A DNA stretch of 18,952 bases from JAWLFY01 sp964462125 (GTDB lineage Bacteria > Planctomycetota > Planctomycetia > Pirellulales > Pirellulaceae). The notes beneath the pieces are model-generated. The model was not told the DNA's origin and searched no databases. It saw only the letters and a list, made by a program, of their open reading frames with translations. Shown piece by piece: positions 7,310 through 16,028 of this stretch (the first letter of the stretch is position 1; each line of letters starts with the position of its first letter). The translations under genes and the position numbers were made by a program. The stretch spans positions 1 through 18,952 of the forward strand of contig CAYWXT010000093.1 in assembly GCA_964462125.1 (NCBI GenBank), given 5' to 3'.

Positions 7310-9666
7310 CGGGGCCCTATCTGGCGGTGATTCTCGATTCGTTCCGAGCGGCGCTGGCGTCGCGGGTGTTGTGGATTGCCTTCCTGGCGATCTGGGCGTT
7401 GCTCGCGGCTCTCGCTCCGCTTGGCTATCGGGAGGATTTCACCACCACGTTCCGCTGGAACGACTTCGAGAACGGGACGCAGTTGAAGCACCGTTTGGGG
7501 CGCGCCCTGGTTGATCCCGAGGGTGCCAACGCAGCGGTCGTCCGCGTGGCATCCCAGCTACCGAAGGATCTGCGGCGACCGCTCCGCCGCGTCGGTGAGG
7601 GGGAGGACGTCCGCATTCCGCTGCGGGACTTCGCCGAAGCGTTCAACGACTTGATCGATGACGAGTCGTGGTACGACAGCGAGGCTTGGAGCCAAACGCT
7701 GCGGCTGCGGGAATTGCGACAGCTGGACGAAACGCCGGCCGAGGAGCTTTCCGAATCGCTCCGCCAGCGTCGGGCACGGCTCCGGATCGAAGCGGCGATG
7801 CCGGGCGTTTTCCGCTCCCGCGCCTCCCGTTCCATCATGTTCACCTATGTTGGCTACGATTTCCCCGTGGACATCGCTGTCGAGAAAACGCAGTTTGTCT
7901 CGCTGATCAACCAGTGGGTGATGCCGACGCTGATCAATTGGTTGCTCGGTTTCATCTTGGTGTTTTTGGGGATTTTGGTCACTGCCTCGATCGTCCCGGA
8001 CATGCTGCAACCCGGGTCACTGCATCTGTTGCTCAGCAAGCCGGTCTCGCGCCCCCTGCTGTTGTTGAGCAAGTTTCTGGGGGGCTGCGCGTTTGTATTT
8101 CTATGCGTCACGCAACTGGTACTCGGCCTGTTGCTGATCTCCGGACTGCGGCTCGATATCTGGAACGCCCGACTGCTCTGGTGTATCCCGGTTTCGGTGT
8201 TTCTGTTCGCGGTCTTCTATAGCGTCTCGGTCGTCGCGGGACTGCGTTGGCGATCACCGATCCTGGCGATCGGCGTCACCTGCATCTTTGGTGCGGTCTG
8301 TTTGGTCGTGGGGATGATTGGCAGTTTGTTCGACAACTTGATCAGCCGGCCGCAGAGTCTCAGCGGACTGACCGCGGCGGGGGATTCCTTGGTCGCGTCG
8401 ACCCGTGGTGGCGGTTTGAAACGGTACGACCCCCAGCGCGGAAGCTGGGACGAGTTGGTCAAGAGCGACGCCATGGGGCGCGATCGGGTGCTGCCGCCGG
8501 TCGGTTTGGGAGAGGAACTGGTGCTGACCGCCAACGTATCCGGGGGGCGCTACAATCCTTACGGCAGCGGATCACTCGACCTGTTGATGCTGCGGGCGGA
8601 AACCGGATGGGAACCCCAACCAGGGCTGCGATTGCCTCCAGCGACCACCCGACTGCTGCCGTGTGGCGAGAGCCAACTGCTCGCGGTGACCACCGGTGGA
8701 CTGTTTATCACCGGGCGCGACCAGGTCTTGCAGGGAACCGGCGAGTCGAGCTCGACCGATGGCGAACGCTCCGAGCCGGATGACTCCTTGGCGAGTTGGT
8801 TTTCGGGGTTCGTGGGAGAAGGGGGAAGGAAGACGGGCGAGTTCGTTTCGGTATTGCCCGAGCGGATGGCGATCTCTTCACCGTCCGCTATCGCGCCGAC
8901 AAGCGATGGGGAGGCAATCGTGATTGTCAGCCGAGGCCAAATGGCGCGACTGACTGCCCCCGCCGATTCGGACCGCCGCGCCCCTTGGACATTGAACGCC
9001 GAACGGATGCTCGAGGGGGAACCGTCGCAAGCGGTAACTCTGGCATTGAGCGGCGGCGTCACCGTGGTCGCTCAGGCCGAACATCCGCTCCGCTTTTTCG
9101 ACACCAGCACTTTGGACCCGATCGGTCAAGCGAAGCTTCCGGGCCGGGCTGGGCCGGTCGCTGCGATCGGGCTGGGTGACTCCCGCCGGTTCGTGATTCT
9201 GACCGGGGATGGACGCGGCCACCTCGTTGTGGGGCCCAGCGACCGGAGTGATACGGGGACTCTGGCCGACGGCGTGGGGGAATCTCTGCCGGTGCGGGAG
9301 ATCGAGACGGCAAGTTACGACCCAGCGACCGACCGACTTGCCGTTGCGCACCATGTTGACCGGATCGATTGGTTTGACATCGACCGTTTGGAGGTTGACC
9401 AGCGAATCCGGCCTGGCTTGTCGGGTTGGCGTCTGCTCGACCGGTATCTGGTCACACCCTTGAGGATGCTGGTTCCCCAGACCGGCGAACTGGGGCAAAC
9501 GGTGACCGCTATCATCAGCGGCAAGTCCGCGGGAGCGATTAATGAGGGATCGGGAGCAGAGGAGCGAGTGCGTTACCGCATCCTTCGCCCGGTCCTCAGC
9601 TGCGCCGGGTTCATCGCCGTGATGCTGACGGTCGGGTGCGTCTACTTCTCGCGCCGCGATTTTTGA
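7306..9666 (+). CDS. ABC-2-type permease with a beta-propeller-like domain in its last external loop
   Basis: This is a 786-residue membrane protein, more than twice a normal ABC-2 permease. Helices are seen at about residues 12-37, 203-228, 250-280, 288-312, 316-340 and 760-781. The loop between helices 2 and 3 carries LHLLLSKPVSRPLLLLSK, typical of the cytoplasmic coupling region of ABC-2/NosY-like permeases. Two soluble parts should then lie outside: residues 40-195, mostly charged and helical, and about 350-752. The second part shows about seven beta-rich units of 30-45 residues, for example near 354, 401, 450, 527, 576, 618 and 665, with phrases such as GGLKRYDPQRG, PLRFFDTSTL and DRIDWFDIDRL. 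These look like propeller blades. The ATG overlaps the ATPase stop (ATGA). Substrate and the role of the propeller are unknown. Confidence 0.85.
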   Translation: MTGPYLAVILDSFRAALASRVLWIAFLAIWALLAALAPLGYREDFTTTFRWNDFENGTQLKHRLGRALVDPEGANAAVVRVASQLPKDLRRPLRRVGEGEDVRIPLRDFAEAFNDLIDDESWYDSEAWSQTLRLRELRQLDETPAEELSESLRQRRARLRIEAAMPGVFRSRASRSIMFTYVGYDFPVDIAVEKTQFVSLINQWVMPTLINWLLGFILVFLGILVTASIVPDMLQPGSLHLLLSKPVSRPLLLLSKFLGGCAFVFLCVTQLVLGLLLISGLRLDIWNARLLWCIPVSVFLFAVFYSVSVVAGLRWRSPILAIGVTCIFGAVCLVVGMIGSLFDNLISRPQSLSGLTAAGDSLVASTRGGGLKRYDPQRGSWDELVKSDAMGRDRVLPPVGLGEELVLTANVSGGRYNPYGSGSLDLLMLRAETGWEPQPGLRLPPATTRLLPCGESQLLAVTTGGLFITGRDQVLQGTGESSSTDGERSEPDDSLASWFSGFVGEGGRKTGEFVSVLPERMAISSPSAIAPTSDGEAIVIVSRGQMARLTAPADSDRRAPWTLNAERMLEGEPSQAVTLALSGGVTVVAQAEHPLRFFDTSTLDPIGQAKLPGRAGPVAAIGLGDSRRFVILTGDGRGHLVVGPSDRSDTGTLADGVGESLPVREIETASYDPATDRLAVAHHVDRIDWFDIDRLEVDQRIRPGLSGWRLLDRYLVTPLRMLVPQTGELGQTVTAIISGKSAGAINEGSGAEERVRYRILRPVLSCAGFIAVMLTVGCVYFSRRDF

Positions 9667-9698
9667 ACACTCACGCGTCCGGCCCGCTGGGTCTGCGG

Positions 9699-9758
9699 CC
9701 CGCTCAGCGGTGGCCCGCTCAGCGGTGGCCCGCTCAGCGGTGGCCCGCTCAACGGTCG
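9699..9758. repeat. 15-bp tandem repeat, four copies, between convergent genes
   Basis: The unit CCCGCTCAGCGGTGG occurs three times without mismatch (9699-9743), then a fourth time with two changes (9744-9758). Each perfect unit contains CCGC-TCA-GCGG, a 4-bp stem with a 3-base loop on either strand. The array fills most of the gap between the permease stop (9666) and the convergent TolC-family gene, and includes that gene's TGA stop. In the TolC frame every unit supplies another in-frame TGA (9749-9751, 9734-9736, 9719-9721, 9704-9706). It may help end transcription or translation on both strands (inference), but no T-run is present. Confidence 0.9.
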
Positions 9759-11305
9759 GTGAGGCTTCCTTCCAGCAAGCGTCCCTCCAGCCGTGACGCC
9801 GATTGAACGGCGTTGCTCCGCGCTTCGAGTTCACGCAGGCGGGCTTCGAACAGCGTTCGCTGGGCCGTCAACAACTGCAGATAACTTGTTTCGCCTGCTT
9901 GAAACGCATCGGTGGTTAGCCGCAAGGTTTCTTCGGCGCGGGGGACGATCTCGGCGCCAATCCTGTCACTTTGCAGCCGCGCGGTCTCGTAGGCCTGCAC
10001 GTTCTTGGCAAGCCGCTCGGCGAGGTCGCGTTCTTTTTGCTGCAGGCGGTTGGAGGCTTCGACGAGTTCTGCCCGGGCCTGCCGCAGTCGGCCCTGGTTG
10101 CGGTTCACGATTGGCAGCGGCACGGTAACCTGAACGGCCCCAAAGACGTTGTCGCTCGGAGTGTGATGGCCGGCTCCCGCAAGCACATTGACATTGGGCA
10201 CGATCTCGGCGGCGGCCAACGTCAGTTCGCGGCGAGCTTGTTCGATTTCTGACAGCCGCCCCGCCAACTCTGGACTCGTCTCGAGAATCTCCGTGTGGAT
10301 CGATTCCCAGGAGATCGCATCGAGCACGTCGTCGAGCTCACCGACGAGTGGTCGGTCGTCGAGGGAATCGGCCGACACGAACGCCTCCAGGCGGCGCCGT
10401 TGCCCGTCCAGCGACGCTTGGGCAGTCTCCACCGCCAAGGAGGCTTGTTCGACTTCGGTCTGTGCCTGCAACAGCTCGATCCGTGACAACTCCTCGGCCT
10501 CCAGCATCGCTTGCACGGCTCGCGCCGACTGCTGGGCAAGCTCTCGCAACCGGGTCATCAATTCGACCCGCTGCTGAGCGACGAGCGTGCCGGCGAAGGT
10601 GGTGCGAACGTCGGTCAAGACGCGCAGACGCGTGGCCTCCAGTTCCGCCTGGGCCTGACGGATCTCAGCGGCGATCACGCGTTGCCTTAGCTCCAACTTG
10701 TTCGCTGTGACATGCGTCTGGCCGATCATGACTGAGTGCAGGCCGGGCTCACTGTCGGCTCCGACCTCTTCGCTGGTGTATTGCATCGTCGGGTTGGGAG
10801 GCAAGCCGGCTTGCACCCACTTGCCGCGGGCGGCGCTGACCCGCGCGCGACTGGCGGCGATCGCTGGATGATTCTCCATCGCCATCGCTTCCAGCTCATC
10901 CAGGCTCAACCCGACTTTTGAAATCTCCACCGGCACGCTTTCCAAAGTGAGTTGCTCGGCGGACACCGCCACCGGTGGCACCCCGCGGGTCGAACTTTCG
11001 GATTCGTCCGTCGCCGGCATGGAGGTCTCCGGATGTGTCGGCTGCACTGCGACCTGCTCATGTCCCACCGGTCGGATGCTCTCTTCGGCTCCCGGGGACT
11101 CTCTGCTATCCGGGGAGGGCGCACGGGCGCGTGAAACCTCCGTTGACGCGGTCGCCATCGCCGCGAGCTCGCGGGTAACAGCCACCGACTCGCGGGACCG
11201 CGGCGCCGATTCGATGCCGCTGCGCTGTGGTAGCCCACGGCCAGAGATCGAGCAACCAACCAAAGCTGGCAGCAGAACAGATGCGAGCACGGTGGCGGGT
11301 TTCAT
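9749..11305 (-). CDS. Outer-membrane efflux lipoprotein, TolC/CzcC family
   Basis: This is a 518-residue outer-membrane channel subunit for efflux or type I export. The N-terminus MKPATVLASVLLPALVGC is a lipoprotein signal with lipobox LVGC, giving lipidated C18. Residues about 19-128 are a low-complexity linker rich in S, E, P and R. The outer-membrane efflux protein domain follows (about 130-510): GLSLDELEAMAMENHPAI at its start, long coiled-coil helices rich in Q, E, R and A, and the duplicated beta segments (GLPPNPTMQYTSEEV near 167-181; FGAVQVTVPLPIVNRNQGRL in the second half), which is the CzcC-like pattern. No RND pump or membrane-fusion gene is next to it, and the neighbours run the other way, so it appears to be an orphan in this window. 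CCCTTGGGATCACGTGC precedes the ATG without a clear Shine-Dalgarno. Confidence 0.92.
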   Translation of the reverse strand: MKPATVLASVLLPALVGCSISGRGLPQRSGIESAPRSRESVAVTRELAAMATASTEVSRARAPSPDSRESPGAEESIRPVGHEQVAVQPTHPETSMPATDESESSTRGVPPVAVSAEQLTLESVPVEISKVGLSLDELEAMAMENHPAIAASRARVSAARGKWVQAGLPPNPTMQYTSEEVGADSEPGLHSVMIGQTHVTANKLELRQRVIAAEIRQAQAELEATRLRVLTDVRTTFAGTLVAQQRVELMTRLRELAQQSARAVQAMLEAEELSRIELLQAQTEVEQASLAVETAQASLDGQRRRLEAFVSADSLDDRPLVGELDDVLDAISWESIHTEILETSPELAGRLSEIEQARRELTLAAAEIVPNVNVLAGAGHHTPSDNVFGAVQVTVPLPIVNRNQGRLRQARAELVEASNRLQQKERDLAERLAKNVQAYETARLQSDRIGAEIVPRAEETLRLTTDAFQAGETSYLQLLTAQRTLFEARLRELEARSNAVQSASRLEGRLLEGSLTDR

Positions 11306-11606
11306 GCACGTGATCCCAAGGGCAGGCTCGACAATACAAGACGACAGATGTCGCCCGGTCGATCTGGTCTACGGGATCGGCGCGTTCAATCGGAATCTTG
11401 TTGGATTTCTGCAGGTTCGGGCTGGGCAAGCCGGAGCCCCGCACGAATGGTAATCTGTGCGGGATCTGCTGATTGCCCCGACTCTCCCCCCAGCTTTGCG
11501 GGAAGGGGCTAGGGAATTGTGTCAGGCGATGCTGACCGCTACGCTGACCGCCGTCCCTGGCGGTTGCATCCGCCGTTTGTTCCCTGCTCCTGCCAACCCG
11601 ACCGCG
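11306..11606. other. Divergent intergenic region between the TolC-family and lactonase genes
   Basis: These 301 bases separate two divergent genes, so promoters for both should lie here, though no strong -35/-10 pair stands out. Two structures are visible. One is a 7-bp perfect inverted repeat at 11438-11463. The other is a C-run/G-run element at 11484-11509 (CCCCCC, then GGGG after 13 bases) that resembles degenerate dispersed C/G-rich repeats. A small palindrome CGACA-GA-TGTCG lies at about 11342-11353, upstream of the TolC-family gene. An open frame from GTG 11457 runs into the lactonase gene, but its first 50 residues look non-coding. Confidence 0.5.
11438..11463. promoter_or_regulatory. 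Inverted repeat, possible operator or hairpin
   Basis: The arms CCCGCAC (11438-11444) and GTGCGGG (11457-11463) are perfect complements with a 12-base AT-richer centre, GAATGGTAATCT. The spacing places arm centres 19 bases apart, compatible with a dimeric regulator on one face of the helix, and the centre holds a -10-like TAATCT. It lies about 145 bases before the start of the four-gene carbohydrate cluster and could be its operator. This is inference from position and symmetry. Confidence 0.4.
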
Positions 11607-12440
11607 ATGCTCGTCGACAGCCATCATCATCTTTGGAAGTACTCACCGCAGCAGTACGGTTGGATCGGCGAGGAGATGTCGATTCTGCGGCAAGATTTTC
11701 TCCTTGAGGATCTCCGTTTCGTTGCGGCGGAAACGGGCGTCGACGCGTTTGTCACGGTTCAGGCCCGACAGACGGTGGAGGAGACCGAGTGGTTGCTGGA
11801 GTTGGCGCAGCAGGAACCGCTGATCGGGGGCGTGGTCGGCTGGGCACCGCTGGCCGATCCGGATCTTCCCGAGCAGCTCGCGCTGTTGGCCGAGAATCGC
11901 TGGCTCAAGGGAATCCGGCATGTCGTGCAAGATGAACCGGACAACCGCTTCCTGCTCGGGGAGGCGTTCAATCGCGGTGTGGCGGCGCTTCGCGACAGCG
12001 GACTGGTGTACGAAATCCTGATCTACGCGCGCCAGTTGCCGACGGCGATTGAGTTCGTCGACGCTCATCCAAACCAGGAATTCGTGCTCGATCACATCGC
12101 CAAGCCGGTCATCAGTGAGTCGGCGTTCGACGATCAGTGGGAACGCGATGTTTCGGAACTGGCTCGACGCGAGCACGTCAGTTGTAAGTTTTCCGGGGTC
12201 GTCACCGAGGTCCGCGATGAGTGGTGGAACAACGATACCATTCGCCGCTATTGGGACGTGGCCCTGGAAGCTTTTTCCACCAAGCGGTTAATGTTTGGCA
12301 GCGATTGGCCCGTCTGTTTGCTGCGAACTGGCTACCCGCGCTGGCTGGAAACGGTCCGTACCTTTGCCGGGGAACTTTCAACGGCCGAACAGGCCGATTT
12401 CTTTGGCGGCAATGCGAGCCGCATCTACAGCCTTTCTTGA
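11607..12440 (+). CDS. COG3618 amidohydrolase-fold lactonase (sugar-lactone hydrolase-like)
   Basis: This is a 277-residue TIM-barrel metal-dependent hydrolase of the amidohydrolase-2/COG3618 family, which includes L-fuconolactonase and L-rhamnonolactonase. Visible residues are the N-terminal metal motif VDSHHHLW (D4, H6, H8), KGIRHVVQ (R104, H105), the strand motif LDHIAKP (H163) and the catalytic-aspartate motif GSDWPVC (D233). The C-terminus GGNASRIYSL is typical. The likely reaction is opening of a sugar 1,4- or 1,5-lactone to the aldonate in the cytoplasm. The ATG at 11607 is chosen because the conserved VDSHHH strand begins right after it. It is the first of four same-strand sugar genes, the next starting 64 bases on. 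The exact lactone cannot be read from sequence. Confidence 0.88.
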   Translation: MLVDSHHHLWKYSPQQYGWIGEEMSILRQDFLLEDLRFVAAETGVDAFVTVQARQTVEETEWLLELAQQEPLIGGVVGWAPLADPDLPEQLALLAENRWLKGIRHVVQDEPDNRFLLGEAFNRGVAALRDSGLVYEILIYARQLPTAIEFVDAHPNQEFVLDHIAKPVISESAFDDQWERDVSELARREHVSCKFSGVVTEVRDEWWNNDTIRRYWDVALEAFSTKRLMFGSDWPVCLLRTGYPRWLETVRTFAGELSTAEQADFFGGNASRIYSLS

Positions 12441-12504
12441 GCGCGACCCGGTGGGCGCCCGTCGCCCGCTGGACACCAGCCGTTTTTCATAAAGATTCAT
12501 TACG

Positions 12505-13530
12505 ATGCGAGCTATCCAGATCAGCGAGCCCCAGCGGCTCCGGCGAATCGAAATCGACGAACCGGCGATGCCAGGGCCAGGCCAGGCCCTCGTCCGAACG
12601 CACCGCATGGGCGTATGCGGGACCGACATCAGTTGCTACTTGGGCAAGTTCCCCTTCTTTGATTTCCCGCGGATTCCAGGGCACGAACTGGGGATCGAAG
12701 TGTTGGCCGTCGGGGAGGGTGTGACGAATGTCGGTGTCGGTGACCGCTGCAGCGTCGAGCCTTACATGCACTGTGGCAATTGTTATGCCTGCCGCCGCGG
12801 CGCGACCAATTGCTGCGAACATTTGAAGGTGATCGGTGTGATGACCGACGGAGGACTGTGCGATTCATTCCTGGTCCGCGCCGACAAATTGCACCGCTCG
12901 GAGAAGCTCACCTTCGAGCAATTGGCCTTGGTGGAAACCTTGGCGATCGGCTGTCACGCCAACGACCGCGGCGCCCCGGTGGACGGGGAACACGCATTGA
13001 TCATCGGGATGGGCCCGATCGGACTGGCAACGCTCGAATTCGCTCGCCTCACCGGAGCGACCATCAGTGTGATGGACATGAATGAATCGCGGCTCGATTT
13101 TGTCCGCCGCAACTACGGGGTGGAGAATACGATCGTCTTTCGCGGCGACGGCAGTGAGCGGGAACGAATGGAACAAATCACGGCGGGGGACATGTATCAA
13201 GTCGTCACCGACGCCACTGGGAACCGGCATTCGATGTCGGGGGCGCTTCAGTACGTCGCCCCAACCGGCTCGCTCGTCTATGTCGGGATCACCACCGACG
13301 AGATTGCTTTCAATCATCCCGTGCTGCATCGCCCGGAAGCGACGATCAAGGCTTCGCGCAATGCGCTGCCGCCTGACTTCCGCCGGATCATCTCGCTGAT
13401 CGAATCGGGCACGATCAACACCGCGCCCTGGGTCACGCATCGAACCAGCTTTGACGGGGTGTTGGAGGAGTTCGAAAGTTACACCCGGCCGGAAACCGGC
13501 GTCGTCAAGGCGATCATTGAAGTCAGTTAG
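12505..13530 (+). CDS. Zinc-dependent medium-chain alcohol/polyol dehydrogenase
   Basis: This is a 341-residue cytosolic medium-chain dehydrogenase of the threonine/sorbitol/glucose dehydrogenase type. Catalytic zinc ligands are C38 (GVCGTD), H60-E61 (PGHELG) and E144 (VETLAIG). The structural zinc site is C90, C93, C96 and C104 (or C103). The nucleotide fold has GMGPIG (168-173) with D191 at the end of the second strand (SVMDMNE), which favours NAD over NADP. It likely oxidises a hydroxyl of a sugar, sugar acid or polyol within this cluster. In the L-fucose oxidative route a dehydrogenase also acts after the lactonase step, but those enzymes are usually short-chain, so this is only an analogy. 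The ATG at 12505 gives the usual N-terminus. The next gene begins 55 bases after the stop. Confidence 0.92.
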   Translation: MRAIQISEPQRLRRIEIDEPAMPGPGQALVRTHRMGVCGTDISCYLGKFPFFDFPRIPGHELGIEVLAVGEGVTNVGVGDRCSVEPYMHCGNCYACRRGATNCCEHLKVIGVMTDGGLCDSFLVRADKLHRSEKLTFEQLALVETLAIGCHANDRGAPVDGEHALIIGMGPIGLATLEFARLTGATISVMDMNESRLDFVRRNYGVENTIVFRGDGSERERMEQITAGDMYQVVTDATGNRHSMSGALQYVAPTGSLVYVGITTDEIAFNHPVLHRPEATIKASRNALPPDFRRIISLIESGTINTAPWVTHRTSFDGVLEEFESYTRPETGVVKAIIEVS

Positions 13531-13585
13531 GGCTCGGCTCGATAACGACGACACCAGAACGAACACCCATTCACGAAGGACCCCC

Positions 13586-14854
<1,269 letters not shown>

Positions 14855-14890
14855 TGGAAACTCGTTGTTCGGGGCGACCGGAACCGTCGG

Positions 14891-15943
14891 ATGTCTCTCC
14901 CGCTGACTCACCGTCCCTTTGGCCGCACCGGACTGCGCGTGCCGCCGATCGTCTTTGGTGCGACGAATTTGGGAAACCTGTTCGTGGCGCCGCCGGATGA
15001 GGTCAAACGGCAGTTGATTGCCAACTGGTTCGAGCAGATTTCCCCGCCGGTGGTCATCGATACTGCGGGCAAGTATGGAGCGGGACTGGCGTTGGAGGTC
15101 ATCGGCCGGGAATTGGCAGCGCTGCAGATCGACCCGGCCGACGTTGTGATCAGCAACAAACTCGGCTGGCGCCGGGTGCCGCTCTCTGGGGACGAACCAA
15201 CCTTCGAACCCGGCGTCTGGATCGACCTCCGACACAACGCGGTGCAAGACATCAGCCACGATGGGATCCTGCGTTGCTGGGACGAGGCCCGCGGGATGCT
15301 GGGGGACTACCAGCAGCAACTCGTCTCGGTCCACGATCCCGACGAATACCTGGCTGCGGCTGCCGATCCCGACGAACGTGAGCGAAGACATTCCGATGTC
15401 GTGGGGGCTTACCGCGCCTTGGTCGAACTTCGCGACCAGGGGTGGGCGCGAGGTGTCGGCATGGGAGCGAAGGACTGGCGGGTCATCCGTGAACTCGATC
15501 GTCACTGCGACCTCAATTGGGTGATGCTCGCCAACAGTTTCACCGTCATGCATCACCCACCGGAGTTGATCGCGTTCGTGGATTCACTGGCCCAGCGAGG
15601 CATCGCGGTGATCAACTCGGCGCTGACCCACGGCGGTTTTCTGACCGGGGGCCGGTTCCTGGATTACCACGAGATCGACCCGGCGCGCGAAGCCGACGCA
15701 CATGCACTGCGGTGGCGTGAACGGTACCAGCATGTCTGCGAATCCCTCGGCGTTTCGCCCTACGATGTCGCCATCGCCTTCGGAGCGTCTCATCCTGCGG
15801 TGACGACCGTGGCGCTGAGCACCAGCCGCCCGGCGCGGGTCGAGTCGATGGTCCGGTCGGTGAGCCAACGCATGCCGGAACGCGTCTGGTCCGCTTTGAA
15901 GGAAGCCAGACTCATCGGCTGGGACAACACCGACTGGCTATGA
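14891..15943 (+). CDS. Aldo/keto reductase, aldose 1-dehydrogenase-like
   Basis: This is a 350-residue aldo/keto reductase barrel. The N-terminal strand is LTHRPFGRTGLRVPPIVFGA, and the catalytic tetrad is D57, Y62, K90 and H148 (IDTAGKYGAGLALEVIG, SNKLG, VSVHDP). The pattern DTAxxYGAGLxxxxIG and a length near 330-350 match the D-threo-aldose 1-dehydrogenase (L-fucose dehydrogenase)/pyridoxal 4-dehydrogenase subgroup, which oxidises an aldose to its lactone with NAD(P). That product would suit the lactonase at the head of the cluster. The loop at about 94-130 is longer than usual. The start lies 36 bases after the epimerase stop, so it is probably co-transcribed. No Shine-Dalgarno is visible. 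Sugar specificity is not determined. Confidence 0.9.
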   Translation: MSLPLTHRPFGRTGLRVPPIVFGATNLGNLFVAPPDEVKRQLIANWFEQISPPVVIDTAGKYGAGLALEVIGRELAALQIDPADVVISNKLGWRRVPLSGDEPTFEPGVWIDLRHNAVQDISHDGILRCWDEARGMLGDYQQQLVSVHDPDEYLAAAADPDERERRHSDVVGAYRALVELRDQGWARGVGMGAKDWRVIRELDRHCDLNWVMLANSFTVMHHPPELIAFVDSLAQRGIAVINSALTHGGFLTGGRFLDYHEIDPAREADAHALRWRERYQHVCESLGVSPYDVAIAFGASHPAVTTVALSTSRPARVESMVRSVSQRMPERVWSALKEARLIGWDNTDWL

Positions 15944-16028
15944 GCCCCACCGGAGAGGCGCGGAGTCATGAGGAGGGATGACAGCCACGCGCGAAACGAT
16001 GGCCTTCCAAGGGCGTCGACCGCGTGAA

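Noticed and set aside
9699..9758. CRISPR-like array
   Set aside because: Units are only 15 bp and contiguous, with no spacers, and no cas-like gene is in the window.
8878..9834. Reverse-strand open frame with a repeated ERATA pentapeptide
   Set aside because: The pentapeptide is only the 15-bp tandem repeat read in another frame. The rest is antisense to the permease propeller region.
11457..11606. Upstream extension of the lactonase gene from a GTG start
   Set aside because: The added 50 residues precede the family's conserved first strand, look non-coding, and run through an inverted repeat and a C/G-rich element.
13451..13585. Upstream extension of the UxaE-like gene
   Set aside because: It overlaps the end of the dehydrogenase gene. 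The ATG at 13586 has a good ribosome site and starts the conserved N-terminus.
15944..16028. Terminator sought between the convergent reductase and PhoD-like genes
   Set aside because: Only short weak stems such as CCTT-CC-AAGG are present, with no T-run on either strand.
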